Positions 42,919 through 51,957 of a stretch of 64,000 nt of DNA are shown here, piece by piece. The position numbers and the translations under genes are program-made. The DNA is from Psychrobacillus mangrovi. GTDB lineage: Bacteria > Bacillota > Bacilli > Bacillales_A > Planococcaceae. The notes under the pieces are model-generated. The model was given only the letters and a program-made list of their open reading frames with translations, did no database searches and had not been told where the DNA came from. Within the stretch, counting starts at the first letter, position 1. Each line of letters opens with the position of its first letter. The DNA lies in the NCBI RefSeq assembly GCF_037104765.1, contig NZ_JBAWSY010000001.1, positions 186,001 to 250,000 of the forward strand. Direction: 5' to 3'.

Positions 42919-44316
42919 TTATTTCTCGAAAATCGTTCCTTTTTTGAAACTTGAACCCTTAAAGGCATATTTCGATAGAAGGTAGTATGCTAATCCAGCT
43001 ACCAATAAACCAATGATCCATGCTAGGTCTACCTTTATAAACGCAGCGGCTGCCCCGATTAACATTGCTAGCATACCTGCAGGATTATATCCGGCATAAG
43101 GTCCTTTTTCATCGTATAAATCTGTAGTATTTACTCTTTGTTTTCTCAAAATATAATATTCAACTAAGAGTATTGCAACAACAGGTCCTAAAAATGCTGA
43201 ATAGATGAGAACGAACATATTTAGGCCTGTAGCGGACTCTTCCTTAATAAGTAGCCAAGGGAATGCACCGATCGCAAGCAATCCAGCTATAGCAGCAGAA
43301 GCCTTATATTTCAATTTTGTCAACAATGTAATGACATACGTTGGTGGAACGATGTTTGCCACCATGTTTGTTGCAATTACTGTAATGACGATAAATGCTG
43401 ATACACCTACGGAAATATAAGGATTATCAATGATCATTGGGAGGGCCATTGCAGGATTTGTTACTCCCGTTGCAGCAGCTAACATTGCCCCAATGACAAT
43501 AACAAAACCATATGAAACAGTGATTGGGATGAAGTATAATGCTCCGCGCTTTTTATCACTCAGACCAGTTGTCAATTCTCTGGAATAGTCTGCAGCACTA
43601 ACAAAGATCCCTGCATAATTCCCTAAAAAGACCATAATGAGCCCAAAGAACGGCAATCCCCATGAGCCTTCTGCTTGTACCCAAGTTTGAGTAATTTCAG
43701 TGCTATACTGTGTTAAAAGGATTCCGAAAACATAAATCAGTCCGATTATGAAAACAATAGATGCAACCGTCTCTACCCATTTAATTGCATGGAAGCCGAA
43801 TTGCGAAAGAACAATCTGGAATAGTTGAAGAGCTACGAAACAGATAAAAATATTATCAAACGATCCATTCGTCACGATCTTTGCTATTTCATTCAAGGCA
43901 GTTCCGCCAATCCAGCTTTGAATACCGTACCAGACGATGGCAGGTATACCGCGTAATAATGACGAAATGACTGTTCCTTTTGTACCAAATGACATTCTAA
44001 GCTGTATAACGTATGGTATACCTTTTCTATAGCCTAGACGATCATTTAAGGCGAAAATGGTTGAAATGATCCCAATTGCGATTAGAGCCGCCAGCATTGT
44101 CTGGAATATGTTTAACGTTGCGATTCCCGCTACAATTACACTGGCACCTAAAGTCATATTCCCTATGTTAACCCCATCACCAAGCCACATAAACACATAG
44201 TCTTTTGGCTTAACGGTCCGTTCCTGATTGGATTTCGGATGTAGTGATTCATCTAATCCCGTGATATGTTCAATCTGCGTTTCTGTTGTATCGTAACTTT
44301 CATTTGTTGTAGACAT
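42919..44316 (-). CDS. NCS1-family nucleobase/allantoin permease (copy 1)
   Basis: 465 residues, 12 predicted helices. NCS1 marks are a conserved cytoplasmic N-terminus, KDYVFMWLGDGVNIGNMTLG, GIPYVIQLRMSFGTKGTVIS, RGIPAIVWYGIQSWIGGTAL and a VSAADYSRELTTG loop. The family imports cytosine, purines, thiamine or allantoin by cation symport. It branches differently from the PucI-like copy at 50405 (QSWIGG versus QTYAGS), so the two probably differ in substrate. A cre-like site lies about 210 bases upstream. RBS AAAGGGAG. Confidence 0.9.
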   Translation of the reverse strand: MSTTNESYDTTETQIEHITGLDESLHPKSNQERTVKPKDYVFMWLGDGVNIGNMTLGASVIVAGIATLNIFQTMLAALIAIGIISTIFALNDRLGYRKGIPYVIQLRMSFGTKGTVISSLLRGIPAIVWYGIQSWIGGTALNEIAKIVTNGSFDNIFICFVALQLFQIVLSQFGFHAIKWVETVASIVFIIGLIYVFGILLTQYSTEITQTWVQAEGSWGLPFFGLIMVFLGNYAGIFVSAADYSRELTTGLSDKKRGALYFIPITVSYGFVIVIGAMLAAATGVTNPAMALPMIIDNPYISVGVSAFIVITVIATNMVANIVPPTYVITLLTKLKYKASAAIAGLLAIGAFPWLLIKEESATGLNMFVLIYSAFLGPVVAILLVEYYILRKQRVNTTDLYDEKGPYAGYNPAGMLAMLIGAAAAFIKVDLAWIIGLLVAGLAYYLLSKYAFKGSSFKKGTIFEK

Positions 44317-44521
44317 ATGCCATACTCCCTTTTATCGTAAGATGTATTTAAAGCTACGTTTTTCTTTGACGATAAATAATAGTATAACCTGTTACTATAT
44401 AATTATTTCACTATACATCGTGTTTGCATTTGGAATGATAATTTTTCTTCCCATAATAGGCAGTTTCACTTTAATTAGTTAAATAATTTCGAGTTACATT
44501 AGATTAACTTTATTATCCTCT

Positions 44522-44536
44522 CGAAAACGTTTTCAT
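44522..44536. promoter_or_regulatory. Possible CcpA (cre) site upstream of the NCS1 permease
   Basis: ATGAAAACGTTTTCG on the minus strand matches the cre consensus WTGNAANCGNWNNCW at all but the last position. The core GAAAACGTTTTC is palindromic. Catabolite control of nitrogen-rich purine uptake would be plausible (inference). Confidence 0.4.
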
Positions 44537-44959
44537 TAACAATTCTTATTATACATCGCTTTATAAAGATGGTCTTTATGTCTATTAACCAAAATGAACA
44601 AGCGCTCGCTATATACTGTGCATAACAATTGTTACAATAACAGCTTCTTTGAACAATCATTTGTGCACTTTGAACAACCTTTTCCAATGCAAAAACAGGG
44701 AAATGAACATAAAAGAGTTGTGTGAAAACCATTGTGAGAACCATCGGATAATTCAAAATAAAACAGGAGGGAATTCGAATTGATATTGGGGAAAAGTTTA
44801 TAATTCTAAATACCATAGAAGTTGAAACTCATCTTTTACATCAGCTTCTAAAGAAAAAGCACCGGTATTTTAACCAGTGCCTTGCGGATAGAGTGAGGCT
44901 GCTCCCACTCAAATTAATTTTGCAGTTGAGCCCATAACATGACAGAAACGTCGATTAAG

Positions 44960-44995
44960 CAAATGCCCAATTCAATCATATAGAATGGGCATTTG
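44960..44995. terminator. Terminator after ridA
   Basis: CAAATGCCCA / TGGGCATTTG, 10-bp stem with a 16-base loop; CATTTTATT follows on the plus strand. On the minus strand it follows ridA by about 180 bases. Confidence 0.55.
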
Positions 44996-45176
44996 CATTT
45001 TATTCCACCATTCCAATAAATGGTAATTTCAATACTAAGTTAGTCTGTCCTATATGATACACTCTTAATATAAACATTTTCCCCAAACGAATTATAATGA
45101 CTATAATATAAAGTATTTGGGGAATTTATCTTTTGTGGATAATCATCATTTCGATTGAAATTAGTATATAAATTAC

Positions 45177-45560
45177 TTATGATTTTCTCTTAGCAATCAT
45201 TTCAATCTCTACTTCCGCGCCTAACGGCAATGCTAAAACTGCCACACAAGTCCTAGCTGGGTATGGCTCGTTGAAGAACGTTTTATATACTTCATTCATA
45301 GAAGAAAAATGATTCATATCCGTTAGATATACATTTACTTTAACAACATCATCATGTGTTAGATTTGCTGCTTCTAATACTTCTAATAAATTTGTAAAGC
45401 ATTGTTTTGTTTGTTCTGCAATATTTCCTTGCAAATTTTCTACTGTATCCGCATTCATAGCTGTCTGACCAGATAAAAAAATAAAATCATCTGCTTCTAC
45501 TGCATGTGAATATGGTCCTGATGCTGTTACATTTTTTGCACGATACGTCTTCCTAATCAT
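45177..45560 (-). CDS. ridA: RidA-family (YjgF/YER057c/UK114) protein
   Basis: 127 residues, full length. Motifs are GPYSHAVEADDFIFLSGQTA, NVYLTDMNHFSSMNEVYKTFF and PARTCVAVLALPLGAEVEIE, with the active-site Arg in PARTCV. RidA proteins deaminate reactive enamines/imines; members beside purine or pyrimidine pathways (RutC-like) handle aminoacrylate-type intermediates. Within the allantoin island it may act on a ureido-imine by-product (inference). RBS TTAGGAGTG. Confidence 0.9.
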   Translation of the reverse strand: MIRKTYRAKNVTASGPYSHAVEADDFIFLSGQTAMNADTVENLQGNIAEQTKQCFTNLLEVLEAANLTHDDVVKVNVYLTDMNHFSSMNEVYKTFFNEPYPARTCVAVLALPLGAEVEIEMIAKRKS

Positions 45561-45594
45561 CCGATTACACTCCTAATCTTTTCATATGATAAAA

Positions 45595-45800
45595 CAACAA
45601 ATTCGCCTTGGCGTATTTGTTTCCCCTTTACTTTGCTCAGCTACGCAAGAAAAACAGTGCTCCTGCGCAAGCTCGTCGCAGAAAACAGTGCGCCAAGATT
45701 TTATCGAGCTTGCTCGATAAATTACCTTTAAAAATCTGTGGAATTCGCCCGAGGCTTTAACATCATTCAGTCGGTGTTGAACCCCCACTGAATGGATTAA
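45595..45800. repeat. GC-rich repeat element between ridA and pucR
   Basis: Contains GCTCCTGCGCAAGCTCGTCG (shared with family B at 10 kb), AGCTTGCTCGAT, and a hairpin CATTCAGT ... ACTGAATG (45764-45771 and 45787-45794) around TCGGTGTTGAACCCCC. I recall similar ACATCATTCAGTCGGTGTTG stretches in Planococcaceae genomes. No credible coding frame. Confidence 0.65.
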
Positions 45801-45890
45801 CTGTTAACATTCATCTCGTCACTTCTAGATGTGTGATACTTCTGTACCTGTCGCAAGCTTTCTGTACAATAAAACATTTGCTGAATGAAG

Positions 45891-47555
45891 TTAATACTTA
45901 TGAATTTTTTCCCGTTCAAGTAGTTCAGTAATCTTTAATCCAATTTGAACTAATAACATTTCTTCAGCATCATCAAAATTCATCCCTGTAATTTCTTTGA
46001 TTCGTTCAATACGATAGACAGCTGTTTTATGATGAATAAAAAGAAGTTGGGATGCTTTTGTTGCATTTTGATTGCACTGTAAAAAAACTTTTAATGTGGT
46101 TAACAAATCTGTTTTATTTGCTTGTTGATAATTTAGCAGCGTTTGTAAAGATGGCGGAATGAAAGTCTTTAACTCTTCGGAATTAGTGAATTGGCCGAGC
46201 ATCCTAAAGACCCCTAATTCAGAATAAGATGTAATGGATTCTTTACCATTTAAAACCTCTCCAAATTCCAACGCATCTTGAGCCTTCATATAACTTTCGG
46301 AAATATTATTTATATGTTCTGATAGCGTCCCTATTCCGACTTGAATAATTATTTCGTTATCTTGTTTTTTCACCAAATCTAAGATAGTCGATACTCTTTC
46401 TTTAATTTTGATCAACCATTCTCGATCTTCTATATTGGATTTCCAAAGTACTACTTTTAAACCACTTTTACTGCCAATAATCGCATTTGGTAAATACTGA
46501 TAAATAGCTTCGTGAAGCAATGTCTCTTCATTACCATTGGATATTCCTCGTTTCACTTGTTTCGAAGAGATAAGTTCATTATTTTTGCTTATTTTGAATA
46601 AAACAACTGCAAATGATCCTTCTATATCCCAACCAATTAAATTAGCATCTTGGTAAAGAATATTGGAAGGTATTTTTCCCTCGATTAATTGTTCCAGTAA
46701 ATCATTTTTAAATCGTTTGTCTACTTCTGCCACAGCAAATTTTTTGACTAATTCAAGCGATAGCGAAGTTGCAGCATTTTCAACTGCAATAAAATCAAGT
46801 TCTTCCAAAGGTTTATTCATTTCACCGATTAATAGGTAAGTTTTTATATGGTTAATAGTTTCAATTGGAACGACTATTTGGTGTCCAATTTTCTCTTTTT
46901 GCTCAAGGTACTTAACGATTTGACGGTAATGCGGAAATTTCATCTCTTCTGTTTTGTCAATGTGATAATTTTTTTCAACTATTTCGAAATTAGTTAGATA
47001 AGGGAGTGTAGAAGCTAAACAAATGAAATTTCGGTCAAATAAGGCGACAGGATTTCCAATTAATTTTTCTAATATCTCAATAATTTTTTCTGAACTTTCA
47101 TCAGCCAACGATAACGCTGTAAACTGGTCATGGATTTCTTTATAATACTGAAGTTTTTTAACTTGAGTATTCAAAATTTCTTCCATCACAGGATACAGAA
47201 TATCAACATAAGGGACATCTTTAGGAATTTGAATAATCGGCAACTTACACTTTTCCCCTTCATCGATGATGGACTGGGGAATCTCTTTTACAAAACGATG
47301 ATTTTTAATGACTAATGCACTAACTTCTTTTTCGGCTAACTTCGCAATAAACTGCTTTTGCTCAATCTCGTTAAAAAAACGAATAGGGTATAAACTTGTT
47401 AAAATTAGTTCTCCACCTATTAACCAGTCAGTAATGTCTGGAGCTTCCATAATGGTTGAACCTTTGACAACTTTATGCAAATATTGTTTCCCGCTTAATA
47501 CAACTGCATTTTTGAGTGATGATAATTTCAAAACATCTTCAACGCGAAATTCCAA
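45891..47555 (-). CDS. PucR-family transcriptional regulator (copy 2)
   Basis: 554 residues from a TTG start with GAGGAGAG at 4-5 bases. The N-terminal PucR domain (EDVLKLSSLKNAVVLSGKQY, ITDWLIGGELILTSLYP) and C-terminal HTH (KASQLLFIHHKTAVYRIERI) are clear. It is only distantly similar to copy 1. It lies downstream of the allantoinase and PucI-like permease genes and is separated from them by a terminator. It probably responds to a ureide and controls the island, with division of labour with copy 1 unknown. Confidence 0.9.
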   Translation of the reverse strand: MEFRVEDVLKLSSLKNAVVLSGKQYLHKVVKGSTIMEAPDITDWLIGGELILTSLYPIRFFNEIEQKQFIAKLAEKEVSALVIKNHRFVKEIPQSIIDEGEKCKLPIIQIPKDVPYVDILYPVMEEILNTQVKKLQYYKEIHDQFTALSLADESSEKIIEILEKLIGNPVALFDRNFICLASTLPYLTNFEIVEKNYHIDKTEEMKFPHYRQIVKYLEQKEKIGHQIVVPIETINHIKTYLLIGEMNKPLEELDFIAVENAATSLSLELVKKFAVAEVDKRFKNDLLEQLIEGKIPSNILYQDANLIGWDIEGSFAVVLFKISKNNELISSKQVKRGISNGNEETLLHEAIYQYLPNAIIGSKSGLKVVLWKSNIEDREWLIKIKERVSTILDLVKKQDNEIIIQVGIGTLSEHINNISESYMKAQDALEFGEVLNGKESITSYSELGVFRMLGQFTNSEELKTFIPPSLQTLLNYQQANKTDLLTTLKVFLQCNQNATKASQLLFIHHKTAVYRIERIKEITGMNFDDAEEMLLVQIGLKITELLEREKIHKY

Positions 47556-47579
47556 ATAGCTCTCCTCCTCTCTACTAAG

Positions 47580-47608
47580 AAAAGGGCAGAGAAATGCCTC
47601 AGCCCTTT
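47580..47608 (-). terminator. Terminator between allB1 and pucR copy 2
   Basis: AAAGGGC / GCCCTTT stem extended by CTCA/AGAG-type pairs, followed by TTCTTAG on the minus strand. It separates the allantoinase unit from pucR. Confidence 0.6.
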
Positions 47609-47649
47609 GTAGTCCTTTATTACCTATTACTCACAATATATAAACTCTT

Positions 47650-48981
47650 TTATTGTTTTGGAAAAGTACCGTTTTCATAAACAACCTCACCATTTACAAT
47701 GGTTGTCTTCACTTTTCCTTTAAATGTCATACCTACATATGGTGAATGTTGATGACGATAGAACAAATCTTCTTTTTCTAATTTAAAGCTTTCATTTAAA
47801 TTAACGATAGCGAAATCTGCGTCATAACCAACAGCAATATCCCCTTTATTTGGCAAACCAAAGATTTTTGCAGGATTTGTTGCCATTAAAACAACAATCT
47901 TTTCCAAAGGTAGATTACGTTTTGCAAAGCCTTCTGTTAGCATAACATTAAATGTAGATTGCGCCCCAGAAATACCACCCCAACCTTCGAAATAATTATC
48001 CGTAATCGTCTTCATTGAAGCCGGCGCTGGAGAATGGTCAGAGGAAATCACATCAATTTCACCATTAGCAACTGCCACCCATAAATCTTCTAACTCGTCT
48101 TCATCTCGTAAAGGAGGCGCGCATTTTGCCAAACCACCTTTTTCTTCTAAGTCTTTTACAGTTAATGATAAATAATGTCCGCATGTTTCGACTGTCACAT
48201 CTACGCCTCTGCGTTTTGCTTCTTCCACTTCTTCAACGACTTTTCTGCTGCTTGCATGAACGATATGCAATTTACATCCCGTTGCTTCAGCATAAGAAAT
48301 AATTCTTCGAACAGCTTCTATCTCTGAAATAATCGGTCTTGATTCAACAAAATCACGTGCAGATGTTTTCCCTTCTTGCAACTTCTTCGTTGCAAGCTGT
48401 TCACAAATTACTGTACTTTCCGCATGAACAGCAAGTAGTGAACCAATAGAGGCGATTTCTTTCATTCCTTTATAAAGCGTTGTATCGTCAGCATGATGGA
48501 AATCTTCTATACCACTTGGTGACATAAATGCTTTAAAGCCGATGACACCATTGTCATGAAGTTCCTTTAAATTTTCAATATTCTCCGGTACTAGCCCACC
48601 CCAATAGTTCGGATTTACAACAGATTTCTCTTCGGAAAGTTTTCTTTTTAAATCTAAATTTTCTTTGTTTATTGTTGGAGGTGTACTGTTTAAAGGCATA
48701 TCAAAATAAGTTGTTACTCCGCCTGCAGCCAAACTTTTGCTACCTGTTTCGGCGCCTTCCCATTCCGTTCTGCCAGGTTCATTAAAATGCACATGAGAAT
48801 CTATTAAACCTGGGAAAATATGAAGACCTTCTGCGTTTATTTCGTTAGCACCTTTTGCACTAATTTCGTTATTAACTGATACTTCGGCAATCTTGCCATC
48901 CTTAATAGCAATATCTCCTTTGATAACTGACTCCGAAGTTACAATGTGACCATTTCTTATAATTAAATCATAATTTGTCAT
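47650..48981 (-). CDS. allB: Allantoinase AllB (PucH-like, copy 1)
   Basis: 443 residues of the cyclic amidohydrolase family. Binuclear metal site: DSHVHFNEPGRTEWEG (HxH), carboxylated Lys in GFKAFMSP, His in LLAVHAES and LHIVHASS, Asp in SSDHSPAPASMK. It opens the hydantoin ring of allantoin to allantoate (established for AllB/PucH). SHVHFNEPGR and the MPLNSTPPT motif favour allantoinase over dihydropyrimidinase. RBS AAAGGGAGAG. It is 39 bases from the upstream allantoinase gene. Confidence 0.92.
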   Translation of the reverse strand: MTNYDLIIRNGHIVTSESVIKGDIAIKDGKIAEVSVNNEISAKGANEINAEGLHIFPGLIDSHVHFNEPGRTEWEGAETGSKSLAAGGVTTYFDMPLNSTPPTINKENLDLKRKLSEEKSVVNPNYWGGLVPENIENLKELHDNGVIGFKAFMSPSGIEDFHHADDTTLYKGMKEIASIGSLLAVHAESTVICEQLATKKLQEGKTSARDFVESRPIISEIEAVRRIISYAEATGCKLHIVHASSRKVVEEVEEAKRRGVDVTVETCGHYLSLTVKDLEEKGGLAKCAPPLRDEDELEDLWVAVANGEIDVISSDHSPAPASMKTITDNYFEGWGGISGAQSTFNVMLTEGFAKRNLPLEKIVVLMATNPAKIFGLPNKGDIAVGYDADFAIVNLNESFKLEKEDLFYRHQHSPYVGMTFKGKVKTTIVNGEVVYENGTFPKQ

Positions 48982-49019
48982 GATAATCGCTCTCCCTTTA
49001 AAAAAGTTCGAAATCCTTT

Positions 49020-50378
49020 TTATTTTACAGCAGATAATAGTTTTCCGATTGGTTCCCCTACGATTCCTTTTTGTAAATCGAAAACTACATTTCCACGAAC
49101 AATCGTTTTCGTTACACGACAGTCAATTTTTCTGCCCTCATAGGCACTATGTTTGTTTTTGTAATATAGATCTTCTCTTCTCACAACATAGGATTGATTT
49201 GGATCTAATAAAATTATGTCTGCATCTTTAGAAACAGCTATTTCCCCTTTATAAGGCAAACTAAAACGTTTGGAAGGGTTAAATGCGATCAAATCGACAA
49301 ACTTTTCAACTGCTAAACCGCGTTGTTTTACAGCTAAATCAAACATTAAATCAACGTTATTTTGAACCCCACTAATTCCGCCCCATGCTTCAAATATATT
49401 TCCTTGTTTCAAGTCTTCAGTACATGGTGAATGGTCAGAAGTTAACCAGTCAATATTTCCATTCATTAACTCGTCCCATAATTTCGCTTGGTCTTTTGCT
49501 TTTCGAATTGGCGGCTGACATTTTGCTTTTGGACCAATTTCCGCTACTTGCTCAGCAGTCATTGCAAAATAGTGTGGACAAGATTCAACTGTTACATCTA
49601 GCCCTTCAGAACGCGCTTTTAAAATTACTTGAACGGCTTCTGACGTACTAATATGTACCAAATGTAATTTACAACCTGTTTCCTTTGCAAACAGAATGGC
49701 ACGTTGAACAGCATCTACTTCAGTGAAAATTGGACGTGAATCAACATACTCAGCAGCAGATGTACGGCCTTCTCTAATCATTTCTTCAGTAAGCTTAGAC
49801 GTAACTGATGGGTTTTCAGCATGGATGCATAAAATCCCACCCAATTCTGCTATTTTTTGCATTCCCTTATACATCGTATAATCATCGACATTCGTAAAAT
49901 CTCCAGGAATATCACTCGTAATATCGGAAAGGAAACATTTAAACGCTAGAACACCTGCATCGGACAATTCTTCTAGTTTATCTAGATTTTCAGGAACAAG
50001 CCCGCCATAGAAACCATAGTCAACATAGTTTTGATTAATCGCAGCATCAAGTTTAAGATCAAGAGCTTCTTTATTTATCGTTGCCGGTAATGCATTCAGT
50101 GGCATTTCAACATAACTTGTAGTACCTCCAGCTGCCATTGCTTTTGATCCTGTTTCAAACCCTTCCCACTCAGTTCGACCAGGTTCACTAATATGAACGT
50201 GTGTGTCAACCATTCCAGGCATCACATATTGACCACTAGCATCAATAATTTCTTTTGCTTCATCTGTTATTTCTTCAGCTATGCAAGAAATTTTTTCATT
50301 TTTCACTCCGATATCCACTTGACGGACACCATCACGAAATACAACATTTCCATTTTTAATAATCAAATCATACGTCAT
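49020..50378 (-). CDS. allB: Allantoinase AllB (copy 2, closer to the enterobacterial type)
   Basis: 452 residues: DTHVHISEPGRTEWEG, metal Lys in AFKCFLSD, LCIHAENP, LHLVHISTSEAV, ESCPHYF and LTSDHSPCTEDLKQGN, ending RVTKTIVRGNVVFD. FKCF, ESCPHYF and the GNI-AWGGI stretch resemble E. coli AllB more than copy 1 does (by memory comparison). All metal ligands are intact, so both copies should be active. Possibly one acts on the other allantoin enantiomer or a related hydantoin (speculation). RBS CAGGGAGGAAC. Confidence 0.92.
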   Translation of the reverse strand: MTYDLIIKNGNVVFRDGVRQVDIGVKNEKISCIAEEITDEAKEIIDASGQYVMPGMVDTHVHISEPGRTEWEGFETGSKAMAAGGTTSYVEMPLNALPATINKEALDLKLDAAINQNYVDYGFYGGLVPENLDKLEELSDAGVLAFKCFLSDITSDIPGDFTNVDDYTMYKGMQKIAELGGILCIHAENPSVTSKLTEEMIREGRTSAAEYVDSRPIFTEVDAVQRAILFAKETGCKLHLVHISTSEAVQVILKARSEGLDVTVESCPHYFAMTAEQVAEIGPKAKCQPPIRKAKDQAKLWDELMNGNIDWLTSDHSPCTEDLKQGNIFEAWGGISGVQNNVDLMFDLAVKQRGLAVEKFVDLIAFNPSKRFSLPYKGEIAVSKDADIILLDPNQSYVVRREDLYYKNKHSAYEGRKIDCRVTKTIVRGNVVFDLQKGIVGEPIGKLLSAVK

Positions 50379-50404
50379 TACAGTTCCTCCCTGACTTAAT
50401 AATA

Positions 50405-51796
50405 TTAGGATATTTCATCCTCTGCTGGATTAGATGTCGGTTTTTTAGCAATCAATGAATATAAAATGAAAGCTATAATTGTCCCTGTGAAGAACGACAT
50501 ATCATAAAGTGGCTTAAATACAGGAACAAATTGACCAATTAAACTAATAACCCCAGCAATGATAAGCGTTATAATCGCTTGCATGTTAAACCCGTTTTGA
50601 TAACGATAAGTGTTGCTTGAACCATACAACCCATTCATATCAATATGCTTTTTTGCAACAAAAAAATAGTGAGAAAGCATAATACCAAGTACCGGACTTA
50701 ATAACCCCCCAATAACTCCTAAGAAAACGAAAATACTTGTTGAGTCTTCCATGAGCTTCCAAGGCATTATTATTATTCCTACAACCGCTGCAATAAATGC
50801 ACCTTTTTTGAATGTTAATTTTTTTGGGAACAGCGATGCCAATTGATAACCTGCTGGAACGATATTCCCAGCAATATTTACTGATAAAGTTGTTAAACAA
50901 ATTGTTAATACTGATACAGCAATTGCAAATTTGCTATCAAATTTTTCTACTACATCAAGTACGTTCCAAATAGGGGTACCAAATGCAATTTCTGAACCGA
51001 TGATTACAGCAATACTTGCAAAGGCAAATAATAAGTATGAAATAAGAATTCCTGCAATTTGTCCAACTGTTTGAACTTTTTGGGAAACTGCTTCCCTTGT
51101 AAAATCCGAGATACTAACAGCAGGTGCCGCCCATGTTGCTAAGAGCGCGCTTACACATCCTAGGAAAACGAGTAGCTCATTTCCTACAATTCCTTTAGGT
51201 ACATATTGTAATATTGGAGTGATGCCTCCTGCTATATTAATAGCCCAAATGGCCATTCCTCCAAATACGATATAAATAATTGGAGAAAGTATTTTGGTGA
51301 ATTTCCCCAAAATTTTCATTCCACCATATACAAACATAACGTTTACCGCCCAAAATAATAGGAATGAAATTAACCCCGGTAAACTTAAACCAAAGAAATT
51401 CCAATCGCCACCTAACTTTAAATATTCTGGCCACAGTTTCCCAATTAAAATCGTTACAGCAAGACTCCCTGCATACGTTTGAAAACCAAACCACATAATT
51501 GCTGCAATGACCCCTCTAATTACACCAGGGACGATTGATCCTCTTGTACCAAATGATGTTTTAAGTAACATAGTAGAAGGAATACCATACTTTGTTCCTG
51601 AATGTCCGCTTATAGATAAAATTGCCCCTAAAATGATGGCTACAATTATAATTGACCAAAATACTTGACCGACGGATAACCCAAGTGCGAAAAAACCTCC
51701 GATTGTTATATAGGCTGGTACGTTATGTACAGACCCCATCCAAAGGGTAAAATAGTTCCCCATACCCCACTTTCGGTCCTCTAACTTAATTGGCAT
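50405..51796 (-). CDS. pucI: PucI-like allantoin permease (NCS1 family)
   Basis: 463 residues from the ATG at 51796; 12 helices. GNYFTLWMGSVHNVPAYITI, GHSGTKYGIP, MWFGFQTYAGS, DFTREAVSQK, NIAGNIVPAGYQLASLFPK and MPWKLMEDSTSIFVFLGVIGG follow B. subtilis PucI closely. It imports allantoin by cation symport (established for PucI). The annotated ATG has no RBS. Homology (ERTISKDLMPIK, compare SNEDLVPL in PucI) continues 18 codons upstream to an ATA at 51848-51850, which does have AGGGGG at correct spacing. It heads the unit pucI-allB2-allB1. Confidence 0.9.
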   Translation of the reverse strand: MPIKLEDRKWGMGNYFTLWMGSVHNVPAYITIGGFFALGLSVGQVFWSIIIVAIILGAILSISGHSGTKYGIPSTMLLKTSFGTRGSIVPGVIRGVIAAIMWFGFQTYAGSLAVTILIGKLWPEYLKLGGDWNFFGLSLPGLISFLLFWAVNVMFVYGGMKILGKFTKILSPIIYIVFGGMAIWAINIAGGITPILQYVPKGIVGNELLVFLGCVSALLATWAAPAVSISDFTREAVSQKVQTVGQIAGILISYLLFAFASIAVIIGSEIAFGTPIWNVLDVVEKFDSKFAIAVSVLTICLTTLSVNIAGNIVPAGYQLASLFPKKLTFKKGAFIAAVVGIIIMPWKLMEDSTSIFVFLGVIGGLLSPVLGIMLSHYFFVAKKHIDMNGLYGSSNTYRYQNGFNMQAIITLIIAGVISLIGQFVPVFKPLYDMSFFTGTIIAFILYSLIAKKPTSNPAEDEIS

Positions 51797-51847
51797 TAAG
51801 TCTTTACTAATAGTTCGTTCTTGTTCTGGTGGAGTCTTTATCTTTTC

Positions 51848-51864
51848 TATCGGACTCGCCCCCT
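51848..51864 (-). promoter_or_regulatory. RBS with an ATA in start position before pucI
   Basis: AGGGGG (CCCCCT, 51859-51864) is eight bases from ATA (51850-51848), in frame with pucI and after an in-frame TAG. No ATG, GTG or TTG lies between this RBS and the internal ATG at 51796. Confidence 0.5.
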
Positions 51865-51957
51865 AAAGAGATTTTTTTCTGTTAACTCATGTAAACTTAT
51901 TTTTCTGGGGTATTCTTCCCCCCTGTACTGATGTCTCTATCGATATCTCACTTATCT

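Larger units (their letters stand above)
44317..45176. other. Long gene-free stretch (about 860 bp)
   Basis: Contains a cre-like palindrome (44522-44536), a minus-strand hairpin GCACTGGT / ACCGGTGC followed by TTTTTCTTT (about 44851-44882) and a terminator at 44960-44995. A plus-strand open stretch of some 50 codons (about 44771-44934) after AGGAGG has no usual start codon. I see no intact gene. It may contain decayed coding DNA. Confidence 0.4.

Noticed and set aside
44499..44816. 105-codon minus-strand open frame in the 860-bp gap
   Set aside because: No RBS, odd composition (many Ile, Cys, Phe) and no family; it overlaps the cre-like site region.
44771..44934. Plus-strand open stretch after AGGAGG reading VETHLLHQLLKKKHRYF
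   Set aside because: No ATG, GTG or TTG in frame near the RBS and no family recognised; kept only as a remark on the gap.
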